Source of the DNA: Takakia lepidozioides
Lineage: Eukaryota; Streptophyta; Takakiopsida; Takakiales; Takakiaceae
Assembly (NCBI GenBank): GCA_030704615.1
Contig: CM060731.1
Span: 15,438,001 to 15,502,000 of the forward strand
Direction: 5' to 3'
DNA: 64,000 nucleotides
Shown: piece by piece, positions 46,500 to 58,616 of the stretch
How the letters are laid out: every line of letters starts with the position of its first letter
Position numbering within the stretch: position 1 is the stretch's first letter
The notes under the pieces: model-generated
What the model was told of the DNA's origin: nothing
The model's input: only the letters and a program-made list of their open reading frames with translations
Database searches by the model: none
Translations under genes and position numbers: made by a program

Positions 46500-47800
46500 A
46501 ATTAGGTGCTCTCTCAACTTTGGATACCATCATCACACAAGATCGTCAAGAGGCTGAAGTATCTTGGAGGTGTAAGTTTGAGGTGTTGAAACTGAACGCT
46601 AAGTTTTGGCTTCCCTATCACAGAAACTTTGTAGTTTGGGCTTTTTTCAGATTGAAAGATTTTTCCATGACTATTGATACTACGTGTGCTCAAACTATGA
46701 GATGCACACTCTGTCATCCCCATCAAGCAAAATCTTCTGCCTCTAACAAGACTACTCGATCCAGGAAATGCCAGCCCCTTGAACCTTGGATCTAACATGA
46801 GGGCCAACATATTGTGGGCCTTTCCTTGTCAAATCTCCCTGCAAATGCCAAGAAGGGGGCCAACACATTGATAGCTTGGCAAGCCATCGTGCATTTGAGA
46901 ATCTCATTTCAGAATCAAAGTCACCAGTACATCTGAGTGGAGGATGGCCCACCCCCGAAAGGGGGCAGTAGCCATGAGGCGAAGTGCTCTTAGTTACGCT
47001 GACCTCGGCCGGAGTCTCTGAGTGGAGGATTAGCACATGCCCCACAATTATAGAGAGTTTGCAATTCAACAAAAATAAACAAGGCAGCAGCTAAAGCATC
47101 ACTTAGCAACCAATACCCCCTTGTCTGGTTCAACACACAGTGCTTAACAACATGAGTCAAAGTTTGTATAATTGCCTTCGCAATTGCCCATGTCATGCTA
47201 GATGGCACCCTGCCCTGCAAAGTAAGGGACTACAGGCTATAATAGATGTTGATTGCATTAGCACATTGAAGAGTTTCTTGGAACAATACCACTTTTGACA
47301 CACATCGCGTCTTCACGGGAGTTTTCAGCTTACGGGTATGCAACCCAACCTCACTGCAAGCCTTATTCCACTCTCGTCTCCCCTACATGACTGTAGGGCT
47401 GATTGGGCATTTTTCAATGATATTTCTATCATCCCTTCACAAACATTGTCATGGTTGATTGCATACTGACATGCCCTGGACGTTACGCTCAAAGCAAGTG
47501 CCAGCATAGGCTTTTCCAGATCTAGCAACTTACAGCTCACTGTAGATTGTAAAGCCTTCTCAAGTGTGGTCAGATTTGAACCCTCATCTTTTACATATGC
47601 AAATATCTTGTCTTTCAACTGAAACTGCTCCAAGAGAGGTTTCACTATCTCAACCAATGCAAAACCAGATGTGTCTAGGGCTTCAAATAAACCAATGGTG
47701 ATGTGCCTCGGTTCCCAACAATCATCCATGAAGTTGACTATTAAGGCAATAGTATCAAATCCACATTGGGATATCCAGTACAAATCAAATGTGATGCTTT
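46500..47800 (-). mobile_element. hAT-superfamily transposase remnant
   Basis: The frame at 47783-47325 carries a typical hAT stretch: VNFMDDCWEPRHITIGLFEA, VKPLLEQFQLKDKIFAYVKD, EGSNLTTLEKALQSTVSCKL, ISLKNAQSALQSC. About 500 bases on, the frame ending at 46514 starts MLALMLDPRFKGL, the conserved L-DPRFK motif. Frames between them are broken, and terminal inverted repeats were not found. Confidence 0.8.
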
Positions 47801-50146
47801 ATGTAGGACATGTTGCAATTGCATGGAGGACATATAACTGTTTCATTGTCTTCTCCAAAACAACAGGTATGTGCTATTGTGCAAGCTGCCTACGTGTTGG
47901 AAACACGACCTTGGGGTCCCGTCTCATTACAAGGCGCCGCATCCAACTACACTTGGTCCTCTTCTCCAGCCACACATCAAACCACAGAGAGGTTGGAAGA
48001 AAAAATTTCATCCGCATGATGATCGTGTCGTGCCAGTTCGGGATTGTGTGTTCTTACTATGTAGTAACAGATGTTTTTGGTGTTCTGCACCATGGTAATA
48101 CAGGACCCACTTCATATGAACATGCGACAGATTGCAAGCTCGCAGGTTGGCTATATTTACATTGTTGCCACAGTGTTAAACATTATAGATGTCGAGATTG
48201 TTCTTCCTTTCCTTACCCCTGCTACCTTAACTGAAGTCTATGTATTTTTTCTCTTTCTTAGTTTTATAACTTGGAGAACACTTTTTGCAAATGTTTCATA
48301 CCCCTTTGCAATGTACAAAACCAGATCCTCAATAAACTTGTGTTGTGGCAAATCACTCTTATTGTAGGATTTCTCATCCCCAAAGAAAGAGGTTGGCAGA
48401 TGGTTGCACTGCCTTCCGCTTCATGGTTTTGATCTACCAATCACAGAATGTCGATGGCAGGATTGACCCAAACTTTGCAGTGGTACCCGCAGGTTTGAGG
48501 TGCATGAGCTATGGTGGCCTTGGTGTTGGCCCCTCTGTTGTCGCGCTCTTCTCTTCCTCCTTGTTACAGGTGGTATCCTCGTCGTACTGTCTTCATGGCC
48601 TCCAAAGGGTTATTCTTTCCCTGTTTTTTTGCTGAACTTTTTTATGTGTTCCCTGGCTTCGGCCTTTTATTATTAATATGATTTAAAGGGCATCCATCCC
48701 CTTTTATTATTTGGAAAAATTAATATTGATACACGTAATGATATTAAATTGATGTTTAAAAAACAAAACCCCCATACTATTGATACCATATATTGTGCAT
48801 ATCTAAGGGAAATACTTATATCAGTATACTATTTGCAAATTTGTCATTCTGCAATACTTAGATTGATACTAGAGTTCAAAAACAAAACACCCCTCCAGAA
48901 CCAACCATGCCTGGTATATTAAAATGCTGATACCCGCACAACACTAGTCCCAACCTGGGGTTTGGGGTATATGGTCATTCTGACCTTGAGTAAAAATATC
49001 ATTATTCGTATGTACAGCCTGGGGTACTGGTGTTGCTACAGAGCTATGGATGTGGTGTTTCTCTTGCATGTGTGACATTCGTAAGGACCTGTGTTGTTCA
49101 TCTACGTGTGCCTCTACCCTACTATAACAACGCACGCTGATTCCTGAGCTGCGCACCCCTAAGTTATTTGTGTATTTCGAGGAAAATATAACTTTATCCA
49201 GCACAAATCATGTCTTCACATGCCCAACCGTGGGCTCCCCACATAAAGGGTTAGCTCTATATGGCCCTCAGGCATGCTCCAATTTCATGGCCCATGTGTT
49301 TTTTTTTTAATCTACAGATAGGAGAATTCAATAGAATTTTCTGATTTCAATCCCAGAGGGTGGGCCATCTTGTGGTTGGAAGTTTAGTTGTAGTTGGAAC
49401 CATTAAAAATCATCAAAATTTGCAAAAAGTACATAGAAAAATCTACTTCCTCAAAACCCAACACGAAAAGAAAACAAGTGAAATCCATTTCAACCCATGT
49501 ACCTCTAAGCTCGCAAAGATGCAACATTGTATCCATACCAAAAAAACAAATGACGACGCTTCAAGTAGGTACTCCATCAACGCAAACAGTAGACGGTGCG
49601 TGCAGCACCCTTCCAACCCACACCCATCTCCCTTTATTGCCCGCCCTCACAACACTAATGATCACACCCGCTCACGTACCCCACGGAGTCATTGCCAACA
49701 ATGAAACCATGATAGTCAAAACGAATTCACATGAGTGAGGACACCATGAATATGATATAAGATAGAAATGCTCAGTGGTTCGTGGATCACATATTGTAAA
49801 TGAAAAGTCACATTGTCCTACGATGTGCCTCACGCCAACAAACGCCAAGGGACATGTTAGAGATATTCGACCCCAAGACCTACCCTACCAAACGTATGTG
49901 TGATACCATTACGCTAGCCACAAACACATGCAACAAATATGTTTTTTTATTATTTATCATGATCATTGTCGGAACTGCAGAAATTCCAAAAAGCTCGTCG
50001 GACCCCTTCTTGAAGAAAAAATAATTAGTCCGACAGGGTCCTAATGAATAGCATAGGCAAGTACGGTAGTCATCAAATATTTTGACATCCTATAGTAACA
50101 TAAAAATAAAACAATTTTTTCTTAGAGTGCAAACTCATTGAGAGCT
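47801..50146. other. Transposon-rich or AT-rich stretch without recognised genes
   Basis: Near 48560-48690 the plus strand has a LINE-tail-like end (GGCTTCGGCCTTTTATTATT). From 48650 the sequence is strongly AT-rich. No coding match. Confidence 0.4.
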
Positions 50147-50150
50147 TTAA

Positions 50151-50803
50151 CCCTTAAACGCCCAGTAGCCCGTTTCGGGCTTTGGGTTTACAAAAAATCT
50201 GAATAACTTTTTGCATTCTCCATGGAATTGTGTGAAAAAAAAATATAGTGTTCTTGGGCACCTGGCACACCAAGATTCATTGCCCGATTGCCTCGGATTT
50301 GCCAAGTTGCAAAGAGGTCTCATCACGCAAGCAGGGGGGGTCACGATTTGATAAAGGTAATTCTCGTTGTTTCATTATTCACACGTGTGTGAGAGAGGGA
50401 GAGAAACATGGGATTTTCCCAGGTTTGACCAAGTTGCAACATCGCATGCATTGGCCAAATTGGATACTTTTTGGCTTGTTGGATGAGGGACCTCAAGGGG
50501 ATGAAACCCTGCTATTTTCGCCTCAATCCCATTTGATCCCATCACTCAAATCTTTAAAAAATTACCAAAAATGGATATGTTTCTCAAAAGGGCCCCAATA
50601 ATGGGGCCCACATTCAACAGTGGCATTTTGTGGATCTGGGGCTGATTGGCCTCAAATTCGGCAGGTGGATGTAGGAGGAAGGTACGCACCTAATGTGCGG
50701 TCAAGTTCTTTAAACAATTAATTTTCTGAAAGTTACACCTTTTTTTCACTTAAGGGGTCATGTTTTCTGAAAAAGTCAAACTATGGCACTGGGCGTTTAA
50801 GGG
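50151..50803. mobile_element. Non-autonomous piggyBac-type element (MITE)
   Basis: Perfect 16-bp terminal inverted repeats, CCCTTAAACGCCCAGT at 50151-50166 and its reverse complement at 50788-50803. Each is directly flanked by TTAA (50147-50150, 50804-50807), the target duplication of piggyBac elements, whose ends also start CCC. A subterminal palindrome (CCCGTTTCGGG at 50169-50179) lies by the left end. The 653-bp body has no transposase motif, so it would need a transposase in trans. Superfamily from TSD and end sequence only. Confidence 0.85.
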
Positions 50804-51078
50804 TTAACATCGGTACCATTCAAGACATAAACATTCTGAGCTCTGTCGAATGTCATAGCCATTGAACTGATAATGGAATCTATGTCTATCCATTTACTAT
50901 CAGTAACATCATAAAGAAGTACGAAATCCCCCTTTATGAAGTCCCCAATTCAAATATACCATAGAATGAATGACATGTGTCTCCCGCCATGCCATTCTGA
51001 CACCTCTATCTGTAGTTCTATGAGGCATATATTCCTAACCTTATTTTTGCTTAAACGTGATATCCACAAAATAAAGGT

Positions 51079-51150
51079 ACCCTATTTTATTTTTAAAAGT
51101 ATTGCAAATAAGGTTGAATTGTCAGCCATTGCACATAGATTCTTTAAAAA
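51079..51150 (+). repeat. Left about 75-bp direct repeat flanking a LINE
   Basis: Contains TACCCTATTTTATTTTTAAAA, CAAATAAGGTTGAATTG and CAGCCATTGCACA. Partner at 55694-55770. Confidence 0.85.
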
Positions 51151-51195
51151 TGTATTTAATTGGAGCATATATTCCTAACCCTGATATACAAAATA

Positions 51196-54100
51196 AAATA
51201 AAATAAATCCAATTGGGTGGTAGCGGGTGACTTCAACATGGTGGACAATTTTAATGACAAGCTCACACACTCCTCCCACCTTCTCTCAGACGCAGAGCGT
51301 ATTGCTTGGGATTTCTCGGTGGGATTAGTTGACGTTTTGCTGACTCCACTACTGGTTTGAAATATACATGGTCTAATTTGAGACAACCCCCCAACTTGAG
51401 TATGGCTCGCTTGGACAAGGTGCTCCCACTCCGTGCTTTTCATGGTCATCGTGCACGCCTCAAGGTCCTATCCTCCCCGAATTTGACCATGTTGTTGTGG
51501 AGGTTTTGTTCAACCCTCCGGGGGCACATTCGAGGGGTAGGGGTCACTTCCAATTGAACCCATCTCTTCTGAAAAATGCAGATTGTGTACAGGCCCTCAA
51601 GCAAGAATAGGTGGCTGCTGGAAATGGCTTCACTTCCCCCACCATAGCTTTCCTACACAAGCTCATGGCCACAAGGAAAAAGGCTCAAGTTCTTTCTCGG
51701 GCTTGGCGATGGAAAAGACGAGGAAGCTCAAGGCTAGCTTGACCAAATGTCTCTCCCACTGCCAGGGCAGAATAGAGAATGGCATATCGGATGCCATCAC
51801 TATGGACTCCTATCTCACTGCCAAGCGTAATTTGGGCATCTTCCAAGCTGAATCTGAGAACTTCATGAGAGTACGTGCAGGGGTTAACTGGTCTTTGAAA
51901 GGAGAGAAAATGAGTGCCTACTTCTTTCAAAAGGCAAAGCAAAGGCGCGAGGCGACTCTCATCAACTTCATCTTAGATTCTAATGGTCGTTCGATTGTTA
52001 AATGGAAAGAAATGGCTTCAGAGGCTGCCAAGTACTTCGTTGCACTTTTCTCTAGACAGTTTGATTCTCCCTCTGAATTGCAATCTAGGATGGAGGTTCT
52101 GGAGTCATTCCCCCCTTTGCTGTATACCGCAGAATAGGAATTGCTCTCTAAGCCCTTTTCTTCCAGGGAGCTGCTTGAGGCCATGGAATCTCTGGCAAGC
52201 TCGAAGACACCTGGTCTGGACATGCTGCCAGTAGAGTTTTTCATAAGCCTTTGGGGCTGCATTGAGGACGACTTTCTTGCAATGGTGAATGATATCCTTA
52301 TGAATGGCATTATGGAGTAATCACCCTATCCTTAGGGAGTAATCACCCTCACGGGCGGGCCCGTGATAATCTTTCTAACTATAGGCCTATTACGTTTTTG
52401 AATTCTACTTACAAAATTTTGGCAAAGGCCCTTGCTCTTAGGCTACAACCCTTACTCCCCAAGCTTATCAGGCCTGAGCAAACTGGGTTTTTAAGAAACA
52501 TGATGATCCTAGATAATATTCTTCTTTCTAATGAAGCCCTACATGCTGCTCAGATGGCGGAACAGCCTCTGGCTTTGCTGATGCTTGATTTCCAGAAAGC
52601 ATTTGACAACATAAACTGGGACTACCTTGTTGGTGCGCTGAAGGCTTCGGGTATCACAGGCTATTTTTTTTGTCTTGGATTGGTATCCTCCTTTCCTCAG
52701 CCTCTAGCAAAGTTTTGGTCAATAGGGCCTTATCTAACTCTTTTCCTCTTTTCAAATCTGTAAGGCAGGGGTGTCCCCTTGCCCCCTTTCTTTTTGTAAT
52801 TGCTTCTGATGGCTTGGGCCATCTTATAATGGATAAAAGAAACGATTATGTGGGCCTATCTATTCCTCACTCCCCGTCTTTGGATCCTTCGGAATCTATA
52901 AGGTCCTCCTTATATGCGGATGATACAACCCTGTACATTGACAATAGCTCCTTCTCCAATGTCACCTCCATGATTAATTCCCTAGGTTGCTTATGTGAAG
53001 CATCGGGTCTTAAAATTAGCTGGCAGAAGTCCAGTGGCCTGCTCAGTCTTCGGCCTCCTGGCTCTAATGCTGCTCACTGTCCCTCGTGGGGCACTGACTT
53101 GGGTTTAAGATGGCTAGAGGAGGGCCAGGCTCATGAATGTTTGGGGCACCAAATTGGTCTTGGGCTCTCTAACGAAAGTCGTTTTGCTGCAGTTCTCTCT
53201 AATCCGAGGAGGAAATTCTCCTACTGGAGCTCTTTACATCTTACCGTGGTTGGGAGGGCACTTGTGGCTAATCAGATCCTCCTTGCATCCTCCTGGTTCA
53301 CAACAACAGTTTGGTCGCCGGGGAGCTCTATCATTGGTCCATAATTTCATTTGGGGAGCGTCGAATGCCTCTACTAATAAGAGGGCTCTTGTCTGCTGGG
53401 ATCAAATTTGTCAAAAGAAAAAGTCTGGATGTCTTGGTGTTCTAGACCCTCAGTCGCAGGTCACAGCGCTTCTTGCTAAATGGGTTCCTCAGGTCTTTAC
53501 CCACCTTTCAAGCCCCTGGAGCAGGCTTGTGAGGCATCACCTTGCTGCAACTACCCCTAGCAACAGCCCTTTGTGGCCCCCTTCGTTGAAATGGACTGTC
53601 CAAGGAGGGAAGAACAACATGAAGCCTGGTGTGGGTTCCAAGGCTTGGCAAACAATTTAGGCTTTCGTGGTGTAAGCTTCGTGGGTTCCTTTTCCAAAAA
53701 AACCTTCTTCTTTTGCCGAGGTCTTAAGATAGCCGCTCTTTGGAAATTATAATCGAAATGATGAAGACCTGGTTCGCTGCTCCAAGAGTCGATGGTCTCA
53801 TTGGGAAGCTACAAGTCTGTCTCATCTCGTGCACTTCTATGACTTCTCCTCTGGTACGTTGATCTCCAAACAAACTGCAGCCTCTGAGCTCTCTACCAAG
53901 AGAGTGGATAAGGGACGGGACTGAGTTATCGGAAGTATCCCTCCTTGGTGGACTGATCTGTTGTCATCTAGGCACAATGTTGTTTTCCCAAGGTGGATTG
54001 TAGAGTTGAGCTTAAGGCAATTTATGCTATCTCTATTACTAGTGAGCACAATGAGGACATCAGCTTCACGGTGCAAGAGAACGGAATCCTTACTCACCCT

Positions 54101-55690
54101 ATTTCTGCCCAAGTTCGAAATCGCTCTGATTATTATGACATTAGGGTTCTTTGCTACTCTAATTCGGGTAAATCTAATCCCAACCCTCCCCCTGATCTTC
54201 AACATTACAACAATTCATTCTAGTGGTTCCTTGCTGCCCCTATGAGGTTGCTTCAGTTTGATCCGGGAGAATGGTTTTGGATGAATAAAAAGTACGATCA
54301 CTTCTTTCAGTACTCCGTGAAGCTTGGCTACTCGTTGTTAATGCCCAAACAAACCTTTGAAAGGAAGTGGAATAAGAAGTGGGCTCACTGAGTTCCTAAT
54401 GCAATCTCTTGGAAGCTAGTGTGGGCAGACATTTGGAAAAAGCACAGGTGATCTGCTAAAGTATCGGCTTTCCTTTGGAGGGTATCAAATAGAATCATCC
54501 CTGTTGGCGATTACTTTTCAGATCCCCCTTTGTTGTGTGCTTCTTGTGGCACGATGTCCAGTGAGAGCGCCAAACACTGCCTTAGTCTTTTGTCCATTTG
54601 CTGCTGCAGTATGGACTCGTGTCTTTTCCCTTCACAGTCTTTGGGACAAAGACCTTCTTTACTCTTCTGCTGCTCTTCTTCTTAACATCAAGGATGGGGG
54701 AGTGTTTTGTTCCTGCCCAGTGTGGGAGTCTCTTAGGGGTATTAGCCTTTGGTACATTTGGAAATCCCGTTGCTCTCTTCTTTTCAAAACTCCATGCCCT
54801 GCTTGCAAAAGGTCTTGCTCTTAGCTTACGTCTAAGACATGATGTCTGAGGCTCGTAAGGCTTGGTGTTCTCTTGTTTCAGCAATTTCCAGCTGTGGAGA
54901 CAGAAGACGGGCCCAACTTATTGCAGCCTTCGACAACTCTTGGGGCAAAGATGGTGTCTTTTGTAGGAGAATCTCAAACTCCAAAATTTCGTGGAATGAA
55001 GACGTCCCAGCTCGCTGTTGGCAGCTCAATCAGTACTAGGCCTTCGCCGTCGGGGGATGTGGAAGAAAAGGAGGTTAATTGGAGGCATAAAAGAAGCCAG
55101 AGAAAAGGCAAATCTAAGGCCCACATTTCCTTTGATTCTCCAAAGAGGAAAATGGGAGCATGTAACCATCCCTATAGTGCTTTACTGCTATGGTTCTTAA
55201 GTCTAGTAGGGCTTCAGTTCTAAAGTTCATCAAAGCTACAGCTCCTTTATGCCTTTGGGCTCCTACCTCTTCAGGTTTGGCCTGTGGTTGTTAGCTAGTT
55301 GTTCCATTGTTTTCTGCAATGTTTCTACAGATCTGCCCTCTTCATGAGGTGCCACGGCCCAAGCATATAGGCTAGCACTAGTTGTGGTGCTGTTTTGGCT
55401 CTTGGCTGGTATGGTTAATCCTGCCCTCTGCTTCCCTTGGATCCCCCCGTGCTGGGGATCCATGGCCCTTCCCTTTTGCTTCTGGTTATCTCTTCTATAA
55501 TGCTTCTCTGGTTCTTAGAAGATGGCTCATTCTAGCTTTAGCTTCCTTTAGTTCCCCATTATATGGACTCATGGCTCGGAGTGGTATCTCATTCCTCCGC
55601 CTTATGGCTTTGTAAGGTTATTTTTTCTTTACCAGTTATTAATAAAGTTCACAGGGCTACAATCCCCCTATTCCTATTTTTCTTCTTCTT
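51196..55690 (+). mobile_element. L1-like non-LTR retrotransposon, decayed
   Basis: The endonuclease remnant starts at NWVVAGDFNMVDNF (51211); the true 5' part is missing. A long frame at 51583-52137 carries the EN-RT connecting region (NRKWLLEMAS-like, GENFMRVRAGVNWSLKGEKM-type). RT blocks are YKILAKALALRLQPLLPKLI, PEQTGFLRN, LLMLDFQKAFDNINWDYL, SVRQGCPLAPFLFVIASDGL and SSLYADDTTLYID. The zinc-knuckle-like tail (CASCGT...) follows, then LLQFDPGEWFWMNKK and CPFAAAVW. A frameshift lies between the two RT frames near 52670, and other stops make it inactive. The 3' end is near the TTAATAAAG at 55639. It is of the same lineage as 39611-40880. Confidence 0.88.
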
Positions 55691-55693
55691 AAA

Positions 55694-55770
55694 GTACCCT
55701 ATATTATTTTTTAAAATATTTCAAATAAGGTCGAATTGGCAGCCATTGCACACAAATTTCTCTTTAAAAA
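55694..55770 (+). repeat. Right about 75-bp direct repeat flanking a LINE
   Basis: TACCCTATATTATTTTTTAAAA, CAAATAAGGTCGAATTG, CAGCCATTGCACACA: same order and orientation as 51079-51150, with scattered substitutions. Confidence 0.85.
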
Positions 55771-56430
55771 ACACATAAAGTCTTCTCCTCACATACGTCT
55801 TCCATTATGAGGATAAAAAATGTCAATGAGAGCAAATAGGAGGAAAATACAACGTAAAGTTATAGGAGGAAATACAATTCATTGTCTTGTCTCCTTGGGA
55901 AAAGCATACCAGACTGCAATGGTCGGTAGACGTACTCACGCATGCATAAAACAATTCATCCTGAGACTTCATTCATTTATAGATATGGATGAAATATTCC
56001 CATTATACTTGTCTTGATCTAATTCGAAACTTACTCGCAAGTATCGGTGCCAAGCACCAAAACCCATTCCTTAGTCCTGCCTAACAAACAAGCCGCAAAC
56101 GTTGTCCATTGAAGTAACAATTTTTGACAAGCTGCCACGTGGTTTATACTTAAGAGCAATTTTAGACCAATCATACTCCTAACACGGTGTAAGGTCCGTT
56201 GACCATATTTTCTCCACTGACTTCAACATGATGCAAAGACTGTGCCCTGAAGGGACAGAGCCAACAAATAACCTTTCTTAATACTATGTTGAATAGCTGA
56301 TATGTGTATAGTATAGTAAGAGATTTTTTAATTAGTTGATAATTCAGGTTCCAAATTTTTATTTTCTAAGGGGGCTCTGCTTGCAAAGCCCACCAAAGGG
56401 AGTTGGAAGAAACTAAATAAATTGCTATAC
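55771..56430. other. AT-rich intergenic stretch
   Basis: No gene or repeat recognised. Confidence 0.5.
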
Positions 56431-56440
56431 CCCTTACGCT

Positions 56441-56523
56441 CCTTATATAGTCTCTGCAGGCGGGGTGCGGTGGAGCCTTCTAGAACGTCCTCATCGCCTC
56501 CCGTTTCTGGAACTCTCTAGAAG
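56441..56523 (-). promoter_or_regulatory. Heat-shock-element and TATA-like block
   Basis: Read on the minus strand, an extended heat-shock-type array (CTTCTAGAGAGTTCCAGAA, 56523-56505) and a TTCTAGAA palindrome (56485-56478) are followed 28 bases later by CTATATAAGG (56450-56441). That spacing is typical of a promoter. No coding region is visible downstream on that strand, so it may belong to a repeat, a non-coding transcript or chance. Confidence 0.35.
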
Positions 56524-56791
56524 TAGAAGGAGGGCCCACCTCCTACTTCTATGCTGGCCTAGGCGTACAGGTGGGCCCATCCCATGCAGTGATAAAAAAA
56601 AGCCGTCGCATGCACTTCTCCGGGAGCCCATTGACCACTCCAACCACCTTAGAGTGCATGTGTCTACCTCCCATCGACCCACATCCTTCCTTTCCAAGCC
56701 TCCCGCGGCCCCACTCTATTCACTCTTCCCAGAGTGTCGGGTTGCCTGACCTTCCCACCAAATGAGTTGGGGTACATCATAATGATTGCTT

Positions 56792-56812
56792 TATATATAT
56801 ATATATATATAT
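56792..56812. repeat. (TA)n microsatellite
   Basis: About ten TA units directly before the tandem array. Confidence 0.95.
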
Positions 56813-56826
56813 CTACCGTATATCAA

Positions 56827-57650
56827 TATATGAAGTGAGACGTTTGTTTTGTTTTGTTTTACAGTGTCGATGAGATCTCCCAAACCGCGGGCCCAGTGCG
56901 GGTGCTTGGTGCAGTTGGAAAGCCCTCGAGGAGGAGGGGTGCACCGGCTTGGTCTCGTGATTTTTAGACCAGCGGTGAGGGAGATGAGGAATTCCAAGTA
57001 CTTTTGGTCGCTGGAAATTCACAAAAAATAGCAAAAATGGAAAAGTGGGCATTCCTGGGACAATGGTTGGAGCCTCGACGGGAGAGATATCAAGGGAAAT
57101 GTCTCCGGTTCAAATCTGGTCGTAGGCTCTGTGGAAAAAAACTTTACTTAGATGACATTGGATACTTGGGCCAACGCTACCCTAGTGGGTTGCATTTGGG
57201 CCTGGACATAGGAAACCACTTTGATACATAGGGGATTGCACTTGGACTTAGATGACATTGGACACTTGGGCCAACGGCACTGGCTACCCTAGTTAATATA
57301 TGAAGCGAGATGTTTGTTTTGTTTTGTTTTGTAGCGTCCTTAAGATCTCTCAAACCGCGGCCCCAGGTGCTTGGTGCCGTTGGAAAGCCCTCGACGAGGA
57401 GGGGTGTACGGGCTTGGTCTCACGTCTTTTGGACGTGCGGTGTGGGAGATGTGGAATTTCAAGTACTTTGGGTCACCGGAAATTCACGAAAAATTGCAAA
57501 GTGGGCATTCCAAGGGCAATGGTTGGAGCCTCGATGGGAGAGATATTAAGGGAAAGGTCTCCGGTTCAAATCTGGTTGTAGGCTATGTGGAAAAAAAATG
57601 CATTGGGACTTAGATGACATTGGACAATTGGGCCAATGTAGCCTAGAGAG
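56827..57650 (+). repeat. Two-copy tandem duplication with SINE-like core
   Basis: Units start at 56827 and 57299. Both open with TATATGAAG.GAGA.GTTTG and a TTTTG-repeat, then CTCAAACCGCGG-like, TTGGAAAGCCCTCGA, AATTCAC.AAAAA and CCGGTTCAAATCTGGT (tRNA B-box/T-arm-like), and end in TGTGGAAAAAAA. The A-run after the B box suggests a retroposed SINE inside a duplicated segment. Confidence 0.85.
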
Positions 57651-58115
57651 GGGAGACATATCAATAATGACTGGAAATTACTACTCAATAAATTCATGAA
57701 AAAAAAAATGGGACCTTGACATAGGAGACATACTTGGATACATAGGAGATTGCACACTGGGCTTAGATGGGCCTCGACATAGGAGACGCACATGGGAGAC
57801 GCGCTTAGATACATAGGAGATGCACTTGGATACATAGGATATTGCACTTGGGCTTAGATGACAGTGGACACTTGGGCCTCTACATGGGAGATGCACTTGG
57901 ATACATAGAAGATTGCGCTTGGGCTTAGATGGGCCTCGACATAGGAGACGCATAGGGATACATAGGAAACTACACTTGGTCTTAGATTCTAATCTTTCAC
58001 ACATGGGCCAACGGCAGAGGCTACCCTAGAGGTCGTATTTGGGCCTGGACATGGGAGGCGTACTTGGATACATAGGAGATTACACTTGGGCCAACGGCAC
58101 AGGCTACCCTAGTAT
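57650..58115 (+). repeat. Higher-order minisatellite
   Basis: Irregular repetition of GGATACATAGGAGATTGCAC, TTGGGCTTAGATG, GACATAGGAGACGCAC and GACACTTGGGCC, with the edge unit GGCTACCCTAG also seen at 57175 and 57285. No coding content. Confidence 0.85.
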
Positions 58116-58616
58116 ATATGACACCAACATAAATAAGAGCCTCTTCCTTTGAGGTAAACCCCCCAAGAATAACCGGTGGGCTCTAATTTCCTGTTGAGGC
58201 GATCTCCCAAGAACAAAAAGGTGCAACAGACAACATACATCCATGTTCAAAGAATGGGTCGTTGGGAAGGATTGACAAAGCTGTGCATGGATGACAAACA
58301 AGAACTCTGTAGCGTTGAGAGTAAGTTAGGCTAGTTCATGGTCTTCTTGGAATTGGGAAAGAATGACAAGGATGTTGTTGCTTTTAGCAAACAGAACAAG
58401 TAACCGTCAGACAAACGGTAACCAGTGTCGCCCATTTCTGTTAAGCACAACCCAGCAGACGTGGGGCATGTCGAGGGAAGAGAGATGTTCTTGTTGGAGC
58501 AGTCGGGGATGGAGGTAGTCGACACACACGCACGCAGAGGTGCCCTTCGTTCTGTTCCAGATTGACCTCCCTGTGATTGCTTGGTGAGCTATCCAAGAAT
58601 TAAGTGGAAGGGAGCA
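58116..58616. other. Upstream region of the MBL-fold hydrolase
   Basis: About 500 bases between the minisatellite and the ATG at 58617. A 64-codon frame on the minus strand (58525-58331) has no recognisable motif. Confidence 0.4.

Noticed and set aside
58331-58525. 64-codon minus-strand frame upstream of the MBL gene
   Set aside because: No recognisable domain; a faint protease-like resemblance in another frame was too weak to report.
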